Positions 21,641 to 34,379 are shown, counted from the stretch's first letter. The stretch is DNA of 64,000 nt from Isoetes taiwanensis (GCA_021234155.1 JAJEKV010000802.1:24258-88257), one strand, 5' to 3'. Numbers and translations: made by a program. The notes: a model not told the origin generated them from the sequence alone.

Positions 21641-22666
21641 ATGCCTTCCCATCCCCTCTTACCATTCGAGGGATATCATTTGATAATAGCGAGAATATCA
21701 CCATAGAAATATAAGAAATTGTCCAAATAGATGTCAACATTGTAACTCATAAACTATAGTCACCCCTATATCTCACCATTTGGCTACTTTGTATTTGTTA
21801 TCTATCTTTGCAAGTATGGCTACTTTGTATTTGTTATCACGACATCTCTCGTTATATTAATACTGGAGCTGTGTCCTAATGTTACTATCGAGTAGGAATG
21901 TTTATCTTATTCCTGTCTATGAAAACCAATATACGTCTAGGTTAGTCCATGAAGGAAGGAAAAGTAAGTTCCATTAAACCATATGAGACATGCACTAACC
22001 TCATCACTGGACATTGTACTATACTTGTGAAACATCATATAGAGCATCTATTTCTTGAGTTGGGCTACATGTTTTTCCGACAAGTTGAGATGAATAAAGT
22101 TCATTTGTTTCAACCAATATGCCATACATTCATGTAATGATGGACCGATAAGGCTTGTTGACATTTACGGGTTCGACTTAAAATTAATAATTTGTTTTTC
22201 CTGTTTTAACATTTCTGGTGATATCCTGGCATGGCAAAGATATTCTTATTTTGCACACAGTGAGCATCATGATAGAGTTATAGAACCTGTGGTAAATTAG
22301 TTCAGGTATAATGAAAATTGTTTTTGTTTTATCAACAGGACCTGGAGCAGATTTTGAACTACTTAGGTGTTGAAACATATTCAAGATCGTCTTCCACGCC
22401 ATTCAAAATTGAGAGATATACTCTACCATAAAATGTCGAACATTAATAATGGATTCAACCTTGTAGTTTTAGAACTAAACACACTGGGGTGTCTCATTTT
22501 CGATGTCCCTTTTGTCCTCCAATTTAGTACTAAAATCAATAAAGGTGGTTGGAAATCTTGGAGGCAATTTCAAATTTAGAAAACAAAAAAAGCAATAAAA
22601 ATTCGAATTCCTTGAATCTTGGAGAACCGGGCTACAGTGTGTGCATGTGTTGAGCCAGTCTTCGCA
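21641..22666. other. AT-rich stretch without a recognisable gene
   Basis: This lies downstream of the kinase pseudogene. A 22-bp phrase (TGGCTACTTTGTATTTGTTATC) occurs twice, near 21780 and 21818. No coding motif was found. Confidence 0.45.
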
Positions 22667-22737
22667 TGTCCCTAAGGGGAAAACCCTCATCCATGTGGGT
22701 TTGTGGCATATTCCAAGTATATGTCAGTATATGCTCG
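22667..22737 (+). repeat. Direct repeat right of the lectin-kinase pseudogene
   Basis: This partner of 19688-19758 contains TCCCTAAGGGGAAAACCCTC, CATGTGGGTTTGTGG and CAAGTATATG. No RT or transposase lies between the two copies. Confidence 0.6.
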
Positions 22738-22989
22738 AAAACATGACTTTGAAGTGTGATTTAAGCCATTTCGGCAACCCTCCGTGCGCAGCACCTTGTT
22801 TAATTAAGTCCAATTACTGATAAATTTCTATTATGTACTTTGTGTATTTGTATTGTGTCTATGATAATGAAGACACAAGTGGTGCTCTAGATGAATATTG
22901 ATCAACCTTTAATGAGGATGATCTTCAACATTCATCTTCTCCCTTCTACCTGATTTGCCGGGTTACCAACATTTCTCGGTCTTCAATAC

Positions 22990-25900
22990 CTGTACAGGAC
23001 AGCGGGGTCATGGTGGAGTGGCTTGCTACTACCGGACAACCTTGGCACATTCGGTTACCCTCCAGAAGACGGACATACACAACCGGTGCTTCGGCCCGTG
23101 TGCATAATACGGTGGCAACCCTCTTTTTACGGCGCTGTTATTTCCCTCACGCAGCGAGGGGCGGCACCTTCTATCAGCGGCCACCCCGATGCGGATAGGA
23201 TGGACCCCGTATGTCGATCTATATGATGACATCTGGCGGCATCGGCGGTTGGGTAGGAATTCGTCCTTCTTGGAGATTTCAATCTTGGCGGACGGAGTAG
23301 AGCAGCCCATGCGACTTGACCCCTCGTGGCGATGTCCTGCGGCTTCACGCCCATGTAGCGGCGGCGTAGTCGGATGGCGGCCAGTCTTTTCGCTTTGGCG
23401 GGCGGTTGCTCTGCTATGTGGCATTTTGACTTGATAATTTGCAATGGCCTTTCCACGGTGGCGATTCGCCAAGTGCACATGCGAGGCGAGGACAATGAGG
23501 GGAGGGTCTAGTGTGGTGGACTATGTGCTTGTAGTTCGCCAATGATATGCATCTCATCCCGGTCGTTTAGGGTGGAGCCGGGCGGTCGGGATGAGGAGAG
23601 GTCGACTCGAGATCACCTCCCACTTTATTTGGACTGGTTTGGCGAGCCGCGGAACCCCCACTATGCAGCCCCTCGCCGTCTGGTTGGGACTTCGATTATG
23701 GCGGCGAAGGACTTCTGCCCGAAGATGCTCGAGAGCGCCCTCCGGTAATTCTGCAGACCTCCCACACTAGAAGCGGCCGAGCGAACCAGGCGACCGCTAT
23801 GCAGCGGGATCTGTGAGGGCCGGAGTGCTGGCGGGGCCCCCGTCGCCCGCTCGGGGTCAACAACATTCAGCGATGGTTTTGATCGCGGACTGTAAAACAT
23901 AGCGGACGGCTTCCGAGTCATCCTGGATCAGGGGCTGCCGGCTTACTTGAGGCCACCACCGCGATACCGGCGCCCATCGGCGAAGGACACAAAGTAGCGG
24001 TACCTTGCCAACATCGGTGTTATTTCTTTGGACACTCATCACCGAACCTTTTGGCGCCCGAGTGCTTGAAGGCCAGCCAGCCTCAGGGGACATCACACCC
24101 GAGGCGTGGGAGCATTACTTGCAACAGCTCTATGACCCGCCGAGGGGCAGCGTGCGCCCATACCCCCCAGGGATGGCCCCCATTGGTTCGTGGATGAGGA
24201 TGTTGAGGAAGGCACGCAACGGCTAGGCTAATGGGAAGGCGGTGACCTCGATGGTATGCGGCCGAGTTACTCAAGTGGGCGGTGGCAGCCGCTTGTGCGG
24301 GTCCTCACTACCCGTTTCAGCGAAAGCATTGCGGGGGAGGGTTTCCAGACAATGGACCCTAGCGTGGTTGTTCCCATTCACAAAGCGGCGACCCACCGGT
24401 TTGCCACCAATTGGACGATCATGGTCGATTGATGATTTACCAAACTGTTGGTCGGGCATTCTCGAGCAGGGCTTTATTGACCAACAAGGCGAGGCATGAT
24501 GTGCGAAGCCCTCACACAGCGAGCTTTCGACCCGCCACTCAACGATTGACCATATCTTTACGGCAAGGGCGATTGAAAGACGGCGGAAATCACCGGCCGG
24601 ACTTGTATTGCTGCTTTGTGGACTTCGCAAAGGCTTTTGATACGGTCCCCCGGGAAAAGTTGTGAGGCTAGGCTGCGTCAAGCTGGGGGCTCCATTTCCC
24701 GTGCGTAATGCCATATCACTGGTTGTATGAGAGTTGTTTTGGCGGGGATCATTCGGCCAGACAAGCATTTACCAAGAGTATCGGGGTCCGCCGAGGTTGC
24801 CCCTCACGACACTTTTTGGCCTCTACATTGTCGTTTAGAGCCACGGCTTTTGCGAGCATGGGGGGATGGCATACATCTTTGCACCGTGTCATCCGGCTCA
24901 TCTATCGCGGGCGACGATGTTGGCCTGCTGGCCCACACCCCAGAAGATATCACGATCTCACTGGATGCCCTAGGGACACATTTTGTCGCTACGACATGCG
25001 CGTCAATCACGCCAAGACGAGTGGTGGTTCTCATATCCTCTTCACGTCACCCCATGCCTCCACTCACATATCGAGGGGGGCGACTGTGGGGCGCGTCACG
25101 CCCACTAACAAGTACCTAGGGGTGGAGTTCCCCTCCTCCATCTGGCTGGAGGCGTCTTATCCGCCAGGGTGAATAGGCCGGAAAGCGCTTTTATGCGCGG
25201 TGAAATAACAAATACCGGGCGGGAGCTATATGATTGGGGCCATCGGGTCACATCTGTTAGCACCGGTGAACTGCCCTTCAGCGGGGTGAGGGGTTTGGGC
25301 CCAGGCCGCTCTTTGTGACACTGAATGACTTTGGCTTGGTGCGTATGGGCATTTTTGCCGCGGGCACCCAGGGGAAACCTAGCTGGTCCCCTATCAGATT
25401 CTGGCTGCAGGAACGGATTCTTACGCCGCTGGCAGCCCTTGATAGACACATCGCCTATTTTCTAAAGATGGTTACCTATGGGTGATGCTGGCCCCGCGAC
25501 TGGGTTTACTTGCGGGCCAGGAGTCCAAGCCCGGCTTGGGGCCTGTTGGAGGGTGCAGAGAGATCAGTGGTTCGCCAGATGGAACGCGTCTGAGCACAGT
25601 GCGCATCTGGTACACTGGCCCGGCCTCGTGGCGGCCTGGGGAGTACCCTAGATGCTTGTTTCCTTGGCAAAGCTCACGGGACCCCATTGCTCTAGAGCAG
25701 GTCAAAATGGCCCATTACAAGGGCACATCAACCCGTGTTAGCGGGGCCGCGGCTCTACTGCGTTCCCGGCTGCCCCAGCGGGCTCATTGCCTCCATTATA
25801 CGCAGTGCCCACCATCTTCGCGTCTCGAGGCAGGCGGTGGATTGGGGAGCCAGCCCGGCCCGGGGCTGTCGGTCTTTGTCAAGCCGGTGCTTGGATTGAG

Positions 25901-26315
25901 GATGAGTCTCACACTTTCGAGTTGCCCAGTTGACCGGTCGGGCGGATGCTCCGCTCCCCGATGGCTGGGCGTGCCCTTGCATTTCTTGATGAACACACCC
26001 GTCGATGCGTGCCACACGGGGTCATACATCCGGGGAGAGTCTTGGACTGCGAGGTCACCTTTGCCCCCTTTGTTGTCGTGACTAGGCACTTCTGAGGGGT
26101 GGTGCATATTTGTATATATTGGGATGTTTGCATTTTATATGATTAGCACGGTTTGTCGGTGATGACGCTAACGGTTTTCCCTCGAAAACCCTTCCGGTGG
26201 GGTTTTTTAATCGAGGCGGTAATCCGCTTGCTTTGCGTTTTGTTATGGGTCCCATAGACCGATTGGTCTCCGTGGACGATAAAAGTAACTTCCTTCCTTC
26301 CTTCCTTCCTTCCAC
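22990..26315 (+). mobile_element. LINE (non-LTR retrotransposon), plus-strand copy, decayed
   Basis: This GC-rich 3.3-kb block carries LINE reverse transcriptase. It has LYCCFVDFAKAFDTVPRE at about 24603-24656, GVRRGCP at about 24784, a degenerate catalytic box GDDVGLLAHTPED (about 24907-24947, the first Ala/Gly replacing the usual Tyr-Ala) and VNHAKT followed by NKYLGVEF. The 3' end reads GGTCTCCGTGGACGATAAAA, then a (CTTC)n run at 26289-26313 instead of the AGAAT-type tail of its relatives. The 5' part (22990-24500) presumably held ORF1 and the endonuclease, but I could not recognise them. Frames change every 100-300 bp, so it is non-functional. The left border is set only by the change in base composition. 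Confidence 0.75.
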
Positions 26316-26668
26316 TTTTGCCCACATTTATCTACTAGAAAATTGGAATTAGTTGAATATAATTAAAGGGTGCACATCAATTGTAAAATTAGTAGAATAA
26401 CTAAAGGCTCCATATCAGTTGTTGATTAATGCAACAAGAAAGATTTTGAATCTGAGATTGCATTTGGATTTGATCATTAATCCAATTCCAACTGTATAAC
26501 TATCCATGTGGACCTTTATTATCTTCAAGTCCAATATACACTGCGAGCAATTTTTGTTACAAATGCACGATTAAATCATAATGTGTAAGAAAAGGAACCT
26601 AAAACTCTCGCCAACAATGTATCCTTAGTGTGCAATATGATTTCTTGGCATAAAGTTGTATCCAAATG
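26316..26668. other. AT-rich spacer between two LINEs
   Basis: This stretch of about 350 bp between the plus-strand LINE tail and the poly(T) of the minus-strand L1 contains no gene or repeat that I recognise. Confidence 0.5.
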
Positions 26669-27915
26669 TTTTTTTTTTTGAAGGACTTGAGCCTTTATTA
26701 TCCAGAGAAAGTTACAGAGTGTAATGGGGACTAATAACTCAGTGGAGAGAATGTCCACCAGAGCAAAACCACCCCACTCAAATACAACATCTAAACAATA
26801 TGAAGAGCAAGCAAAAACTCATAAGTAAGTATGAATCTGAAGATAGTGCTCCCAAATACGGCTCTTTACCTCATTAGCAATTGATGAGCACCTGAATGCT
26901 TTGACAATTCGTTGTTGGGCATCAAGAAGGACCTGTGCATCTGAACAAGCAAGACCTTTGAATATGAGAAGGTTCCTTCTTTTCCAAATGGACCAGATGA
27001 TCCATGCAGAAGCCAAATGAAAGGCCCTTTTGCCAAATTATCCCAACTACTTGGATAAATCCGCTAATAACACTGCTGGCTATTCAAATTGCAATGAAAG
27101 AGGCCTTGAAGCCACAACCAAGCATGTCGACATGTCTACATAGGAAGAAGCAATGCTCAATTGTCTCGTCCCTCCAGTGCACATAAGGGACATAGTGCGA
27201 GACACCTCTGGGCAAAATCATGTGCACCAATATTAACGGCGGACAACGATGAGTGACTTGCCACCATAAAACGGATACTTTGGGATGGAGTAGTTTATCC
27301 CATACCCACTTCCTGCTTGCCACTGCTTAGATCACCAGGAATGACCAAAGGCCACTTGGACCGAGGCAAGACGTCAAAGATCAAGCAAGACCTTGTACAT
27401 GGAATTCACCAACTTATCTGCTTTGACATGCTCATGAACTACCACGACCGGGGTCATCCACTGTAACTCTTGGGGAAGAATTGAAGATACCTTCGCCAAA
27501 TAGCTCGATCCCACCTTAAAAGGAGGAACTTAGCTCTAAACTCCTCCCATGTCGGGAATCGCCTTTGATTATTATACCAATCGGATATCATATGCACACC
27601 ACCGCTCTCCATCGATGGCTGCGTCAATGGGTGGACGAAGCAACCGAGGACCACCATCCAATGGAATCCACCAACAACTTGCGGTCATGCTAGTGCTTGG
27701 CGCAAGATGGTGAAAATGAAACAGAGATTGTACGGTCTCCCATGCAACTAGCAATCCTCTAAGAAATGGGGATGCATTAGGGTATGCCGTCAGTGGATAG
27801 AACAGAGCCCAGGGGAAAAGTGGCCTAAGAGACCGAGACCCAAAAGAAATGCACATTCGATAAAAAGACGATAAACAAAAGGCGGGAACATCTTGGGGAC
27901 TCATAACATGCATGA
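26669..27915 (-). mobile_element. L1-type LINE, 5'-truncated, 3' end with zf-RVT domain
   Basis: On the minus strand this begins near 27915 and ends in a poly(A) tail (11 T on the plus strand at 26669-26679). Coding traces are the RT-downstream region (FPTWEEFRAKFLLLRWD, about 27567-27517), the zinc-binding RT-associated domain (KWVWDKLLHPKVSVLWWQVT, near 27310-27250, then ETIEHCFFLCRHV near 27165-27125) and the tail (SAWIIWSIWKRRNLLIFKG, near 27010-26955). Two expected zinc-ligand positions read Tyr (SHYVPYVHW), so the finger is inactive. It is a different LINE clade from the AGAAT-tailed family. Confidence 0.8.
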
Positions 27916-29420
27916 AAAGATCATAACATGCACACTAGAATCATCAAAGAGATCATAACTATCTACTGGAATGCATGTAGATTGCAAGTCATGTGAAGGC
28001 AACTTAGCACGAGCAATAAACGAAAGAATGCCCAGGTAAAATAACACTTTCTCCTAAAGCACTCACAATGCATTTAAAATTCCAAAATTCCATTCCATTC
28101 GGCATGAAGGATTTCTACTCTTACTTTTCAACTTAGTCGAACATGCATCTATGGTGAAAGCAATGGCCAGACAAAATATAACATTTTCTATGAAACCCTT
28201 GCGCATCTAGCCTGAGGAACATCAAGCAATGTCGAAAAAAAGAACTCTCTCAAAATCCTCGTAAATCCAGCCCCATCAACGGCCAAGCAATGCCCGGCTC
28301 CCAAAACCCTCACAAATCAAACTCGACCAGTGCTTAAGAGCGTCTGCATTGCTCAGCTCCCAAAACCCTCAAAAATCAAACTGGACAAGTGCTTAAGAAC
28401 GTCCGCAACACATCTAGGAATTTATCAATGGTCTCTGCATGACTTCGAGAACAAGGTGGAATACTTCGTACATCTTTGCAACAAAAATTGCTCGCAACCA
28501 TAATCGAGAAACTCGCATGAGGATTTGGGCTACCTACTCTTCAAATGCTTGTAGTTAATTTGGCCTGAGATGCATGAACATTGCATGCATTTTCTGGGCA
28601 GGATAACACTTTTGCTAACCCTCATACTTCTAGCCTTAGCAAGGCACATTTGCTCGAGCAACACCCAGGCAAAATATCACTCACCTATAGCCATCTAGCT
28701 CGATCAATGCCAAAGCAATGTCCAAGCAACTCCCATTTAACTCAAGCAATGTCCGTGCAAAATATCACACTCCCCTAAAACCATTCCACATCTACCCTAC
28801 AAGCGCCCCAACAATGCCCGAGCACATGACAACATATATATTGCTCAACGCCTATGTGCATGCGCACTACTATCATCTTGGGTTCACCAAATTGCACAAA
28901 TCGACTAATGCCCGGCATCTTCTAGTAGTATTTTTATTTCGCAAGCTTCAGGTGTTTGATGTTGAGGATAGATTCACTGGTTTCGGATGCTACTACAAAC
29001 GTTAACAAAAGTAGAAGGTTCACAAGGAATTGCAAGAGCACCAACTTGGCAGAACCCAAATTCCTCATTGCTTTGTTTGAGGGGTCCATCGAACAAAGGA
29101 TGAGACAATAACTAATAAGGATCACAAAACGGTCAATTTCAGCTGCTTTTCCAACATAAACAGGAATGCATGCATCCCATAAGCACCTTTATAGTGCGAG
29201 AGCAACCTCTTTTTTTGGGAACTCTTGACTTTACTGCGGAAAAATCGTGCTTTCGTATTCTTGAAGTGTTTGTCGTGCAGCTTTAGATTTTATTTGGTAA
29301 GCTTATAGAGTAGGTGGTTTTGGGTTTTTCCAAAAGGCAAAGAATCTGAAGGCTTTCGTGTGCTTATACAATGATGACCATTGCAACGAATTCTACTTGT
29401 TACATTGTACAGAATATTTC
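27916..29420. other. Non-coding stretch downstream of the methyltransferase-like gene
   Basis: No gene was recognised. A ~60-bp unit with CTCCCAAAACCCTC and AAATCAAACT is tandemly duplicated at about 28296-28405. Looser phrases such as AGCAATGTCC recur across 28680-28830. The 3' part just below 29421 should include the 3' UTR of the neighbouring gene. I saw no certain polyadenylation signal. Confidence 0.5.
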
Positions 29421-32400
29421 TTAGGAAAACAAGGGCATCCAATTAGAAATCCCTTTCTTCAAGACTTCTGGGACACTTTTTTCCCATGTTTCCAAATTTG
29501 GGAAAGGGCCAGAAAGGGCCATTTTATTAGTAGTTCCATCCATCTGTCTCCAACTCAACTGTAAAAATAAAGGTGTAAAGAAAAGTTACGCAAAGTTGAA
29601 TCTTTCCATAGGCAAGAATAGATACCTCATTTTGAAAAACCTTTGCCATTGCACAAATGATTCTATCCTTTAAGGGATCAACATTGTCGTCTTCCTGGTG
29701 AAAATCAGACTCTTCCACACAATTAACCATGATGCGCCCACCGGGCTTCAATTTGCTCCTCAATTTAGCCCATGTTTCAACCTACTAATTAAGAATTAGT
29801 TTCGACAGTGTACATATTTGAAGGGAACAAAATTGAATTTTTTATGTTGTCCATTTCAAAGAACCTAGTAAGATTTGTAGCTTTTGATTCTCTTATTGGC
29901 CATCATTACCCCTTCAAGTCATTGTAAGTAGTCTTGAAATGATTATAGTCAAGTTAATGCTGTATACAATAATGAGTTTCACATTCCTTCCTGTCGCTTC
30001 TAGAATGGCGATTGAAACAACAGTTCATCTGACATTCGAAATGTGTGCAAATATGTCAAGCAGGAAATATTTAGAACGAAGATGTGAGCTAGTGGGAGTT
30101 GCTTTCCCCTCTAGCTTTAAATGAGAAGGAAATAACCAAGAAGAGGTAACAACTTGGACACAGTATAGAAGTGAAACAGCTTTTTCCACATAAAAGAAAA
30201 TCCTTGTCTCAGTTTACTTCTTATACATGTTTCTACCCAGTAATCAAGAATATCAGAATCATGCTTTGTTGATGATGTATTATATTAATCACTAGAAGAA
30301 GCTTATAGATTTGGTAGCACTCTTTTCAATTTTGGTTATGATGCATCGCCCATGTAGGTGGTTCTCAAGTCATTCGCAGCCCATTTTATTCGATTTACTG
30401 CCATATATAGCCAATAGATTCCTTCTACTGTCTGTGCAATTGCAGATGGAAATTTGGAAATTTACAGATCTATCTGATGTTCTGGATTTATCCAGAATAT
30501 ATACTACGTCAAAAATTTGTGGAAGATATCAATCTTGTGAGCTTTCGAGGAAAAGAAACCTATGCATACCTTGTGAAGTGACGGGAGAACAGCACCATCA
30601 GAAAATAAGTCCACAACAATACCTGCATACGCATTTACCATCTAAAAGCATTATTGTTTGTAAATGGTGTAAAGCATGTATTTATATCTGTGCTGTTTTA
30701 AAATACCAGATTCCAGAAGAAATGAACCAAGCTTGGTCTAATTAACAGTAAAAATCTACAGAGATTGTGGACATCACTGAATTGATAATAATTGCAAGTG
30801 TTCAAAAAGAAAGCAGCAGCTAATACCAGCAAAACCACCTTCAACATCAGCACAAAATGCATCACCAATATGAACAGAAAGTCCACCACCATGCTCATTA
30901 GGTCCTTCAAAATCCGAGAGCCCTAGATGCATTCGAGCATGGTCTACCAGCTGGATAAATAAGAAAAAACACAGTTTTAAAAGACAAAATGATATCCATG
31001 ATGATCCCAACATGAAAGTGAAGAACAACAAAGCATTATGCAAGATGATGGGGTCTTCCCTATAGAAGTGACCACCTGGTAGCCATCACCTCAGGAAAGA
31101 TCTTTGCTGATGCCATATTTCTACACTATTCAACACAAGGGTGAAAAGGCAGAAGTCTCAGAAGTACATACAATTTCATCGATCTCCCAGCCTTCCAGTT
31201 TTCGAGAAGGCCATAAGTCTAGCATTAGGCGGGCTGCTGTCCCAGCTCCCTGGAAACAACAATGCCTTGACTTTTAAACAATAACAGCAATAAGAATGAG
31301 CAAATAGAAAGCATCTGTTATGCAAAAAAGTGATCTTCTATAGACTTAAACACGTATAACGAAAATTTTTATCTATTCCATTTTCATCCAGAAGTACTGT
31401 TTTACCAGACCAAGAATGGCAATAGGACCTTCTGGTATAATTGAAACAGCGTCGAAAATTCATCCTGGAAAGCCACCACGAGTAACCAGTGTGAAAACCT
31501 GTGCAGACTGTATCAACACAATGCAAATTAATGCCAATAAGACTTTGCATCGAATTAAGATACTCATCACATATATCAATGCTCCCTTTCCTATCTAGTG
31601 AACATAGATTTAAAAGAACATTTATGGTGTCTCACCCAATAAGAACCTGTCCATTTGGAGTCCTTCTTATATACGCTATGAATGTTCCCTGCAAAACTTT
31701 CGTAACTATTTCAATTTAACCAATTTAAAATGAAATCAATCATCAATAGGCAATTAATTATGCTAGCCATATGCCAAACCACTTGATCATAATAAAACTG
31801 GTGAACAGCTTCTCTAAGAAAACAATGCAAAGAATCTAAACAAATTTTACAGCAATTGCCTCAGACTTCCTAGACTGGACTAAGAATTCCCATTACAAAA
31901 ATAGCTGCCACACAAAGACAATTTCAATTCATGTCATAGTATAACACTATATTCTATACAGTACAACAAGCCACAAGTTTTACTGATGTCACATATCTAA
32001 TTCTTATAACAAGCTTTTCTTTTTTCACGTTTGTGGTGTTGCAAGAAAATCTGACTAATTTACTGACCTGTCCAATCGAGTAAAAGTAGTCGAGCACCAG
32101 CGTAAATCGACTTGGATTCCTTGGGTATCTCTACAATATTAATGTCATTGTACAAACTTGCAATGCTACTCAAGGTAACAGGTTCAATAATGGGCTGGAC
32201 CTCTGCGTCGTTTTTACCAGAATGGAGAGCTTCAGCCTTTGTTCCGGCATTAAATATGTCTTCGAAATTGGGAGAATCTTCCGTGCCATCACAAAGCAGG
32301 GCTTGCAATGGCTGAGGGAGGGAGACACGAGACGGGAAATGGACTGGGAAATGGACGGCTTGTGGAAGAGGAGGTGTGGAAAGAGCATTTGGCCAGGCCA

Positions 32401-32422
32401 CCATCATAGTAGCCATAGCCAT
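29421..32422 (-). CDS. Plastid-predicted SAM-binding protein, spermidine-synthase/methyltransferase fold, 8 exons
   Basis: Minus-strand exons: 32422-32068, 31688-31636, 31464-31406, 31249-31172, 30950-30827, 30622-30570, 29781-29626 and 29558-29421 (stop TAA). Every intron is GT-AG, and the phases match across all joins if one base is restored in exon 3. This gives about 338 residues. Residues 1-60 (MAMATMMVAWPNALSTPP...) are rich in hydroxylated and small residues with few acids, like a plastid transit peptide. Exon joins create DWTGNIHSVYKK and SKWTGSYWDEF. Fold motifs follow: the SAM loop GPIAILGLGAGTAA, the acidic GWEIDEI, VHIGDAF and GIVVDLFSD. The C-terminus has LSWRQMDG and MALSGPFPNLETW. 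These match a conserved plant family annotated as SAM-dependent methyltransferase-like. The substrate is unknown. The exon 3 break sits at a T run (about 31446), so a base-call error is likely. Confidence 0.88.
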
Positions 32423-32474
32423 GCTTCAACAAGTATTTTGTTTGTTTTTTTTCCTTTATGTCTATCTTACTCCT

Positions 32475-32530
32475 ACGTGGCACAATTTGCAAACGTGGCA
32501 AGAATAATCATTAAGAAATGCTGACGTGGC
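32475..32530. promoter_or_regulatory. Three ACGTGGC (G-box/ABRE-type) boxes upstream of the methyltransferase-like gene
   Basis: ACGTGGC occurs at 32475-32481, 32493-32499 and 32524-32530, 53-108 bp upstream of the start codon at 32422. The first is preceded by T, giving TACGTGGC, which fits the ABRE consensus YACGTGGC bound by bZIP factors. The other two have A and G in that position. Light or ABA control of the gene is an inference from this spacing. Confidence 0.5.
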
Positions 32531-32651
32531 AAAAAACATAAATTGACCCAGATTCCTTAATGCTATGTTTGGCTCCTTTTTTACCATTATTACATTATTA
32601 CGAGAGATTATTACGAGAGGTGAAATTGCCAAGATAGTAGACAGATGCGAC

Positions 32652-33035
32652 GTATTCTAAACGAGGTGCGGCTTGGACTACTCAGTCGTTGGATCCGTCC
32701 ATCTTACAGCCCGACAATATGTTGGGGCCTCTGCCCGTCTCTTATTTCGATTATGGTTATATATGATTGGGGATGCTTATGATTTTGAAATATGAAATTC
32801 AGGTTTGCCAAGGCTTTGAAATATGATTGGGGGTGCTTATGATTTTTAAATTTGAAATATAGGTTTGCCTATGGTTTTGGACTATAAAATACGAGGACTC
32901 ATCTCTATGTAACCATATCAAATCCCCCTGAAACCCCCTGTTAGTGTGCTACATATTCATCATGCGCACATCTCTTGTGCTTGAACCCGTGACCTCGAGT
33001 GTTGCGGGTTTAAGGTCGTGCTGGGTAATTTTTGT
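32652..33035 (-). mobile_element. SINE-like repeat, second copy (reverse orientation)
   Basis: On the minus strand this has a B-box-like GGGTTCAAGC (32988-32979), AT-rich partial repeats ('ATTTCAAATTTAAAAATCATA'-type phrases, three of them) and the conserved tail with GAGGCCCCAACATA and GCACCTCGTTTAGAATA. It matches the copy split by Copia A at 6406/11607. It lies about 230 bp upstream of the methyltransferase-like gene start, beyond the ACGTGGC boxes. Confidence 0.65.
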
Positions 33036-33239
33036 GGGGTGGGGCATCAAAAGGCTCGACGGCACTGGCAGACTTGGCATTAACTGTGGATTCAACACTC
33101 GTGATGCCACTCAAAATTCTTGCTCGTCTTTCCGTCCATTCGAATGTAGTTCATTCCTTGCAAAGGTTCGGCATAGGCAAGGTTTATATGCAACTACCAG
33201 ATTCAGATATTGTAACAGACCTGGCCACTTGATGACATA

Positions 33240-33265
33240 GGGTGAAAGCATGTTGTAGTGGAACA
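33240..33265 (+). repeat. Left terminal inverted repeat of the 10-kb unit
   Basis: 26 bp beginning GGGTGAAAGCATG and ending GTAGTGGAACA, identical in reverse complement to 43380-43405. Confidence 0.75.
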
Positions 33266-34379
33266 AAAACGTGCATTTTAGCACCACATTTTTGGGTGCT
33301 AAGTGTGGTGGGAACTACCGAATTTGTAGTGGGAGAGGGAGTTATTTTTTCAAAAAGACACATGATTACTTATTCAAAATTTTGTCCTTTTCGGTCTTAT
33401 TCGGGCTTATTGAAAGCGTGCACGATCATTTTCCCTCAAAAACTCGATCACGCTCCCTTAATCGGCAAGACCATTTTTATTTACGGCAAGAAGATCGATC
33501 GAAATGGCTCACGATCATCTGGGACTTGAATGCCCAGGATACACCTACAAGGAAATGTACGGGCAAGAAAAGCATTCGCCACACAAGAAGAAATCGAGAG
33601 TCTGTTTGGGGACGAGAAAGTATTAGGAAAATCCCACTTACGGTGGGTTGCATTCTAGATTGAGGATGCCCATGATTCTCTGTTGTTTAGAATATTGTTT
33701 TGTTTCATCATGCGGGTTGAAGAATCTGAGCAAGGAGAGGTATAATGAATATATGTGCCTTTACAAAAAATCACAAGGCGGGAAGTGTGCACGGGGAGGC
33801 ATGGCCTCACGAGACTATGGTCATTGCGTATTACCTTCACACAAAAGGAAAAGAAATAAAACCGGGTTGAGTTTTCGGCAACGGGTTAAGAGAAAAGAGT
33901 CGAAGCCTCTCCGTCCCAGCGTAAGAGGAAGAATGCAAGCATTTCAAATAGTGAGGAAGCAGAGCAACATGCCACAGATGATGCTTCCTCTCTTGAAATG
34001 ACTAGGCCACAATTCAAGCCTCCTAAAGCTGTAAGAGGAATCTCGGGGAAAATCACTGAAAAAATAGCTACTTTTCAACCCTCTTCTTACGGAACCACCA
34101 TATGATGCAATTTAATATTGGAACCGTTATTTTCCGGCCAAAGGTCTAGCAAGCTTGAACAATCGAATACACCACTTACTTCTTCATTTGGGTGTGTTGT
34201 AAGTTATGTGTAGGAAATTTGTCTTTGCTAGTTTCGAGTTGTGGTGGATAATTTCAGTTCCGCGGTGGTATGTAGCTCCAAATATTCTGACTTGATCATA
34301 TGGTGCCAATTATATGTTAATAATGTAGTCATAGCATATGTAGTGTCACATATAGTACCAAGCGTGGTACCTTTTACGA

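Noticed and set aside
23029-23495. Long minus-strand frames in the GC-rich LINE (149 and 122 codons)
   Set aside because: They oppose the plus-strand LINE and have no motif. Long antisense frames are expected in GC-rich DNA.
25482-26107. 199-codon plus-strand frame and overlapping minus-strand frames at the LINE 3' end
   Set aside because: Composition (Gly, Pro, Arg and Leu rich) and overlap with frames on the other strand indicate GC-driven openness. No domain was seen.
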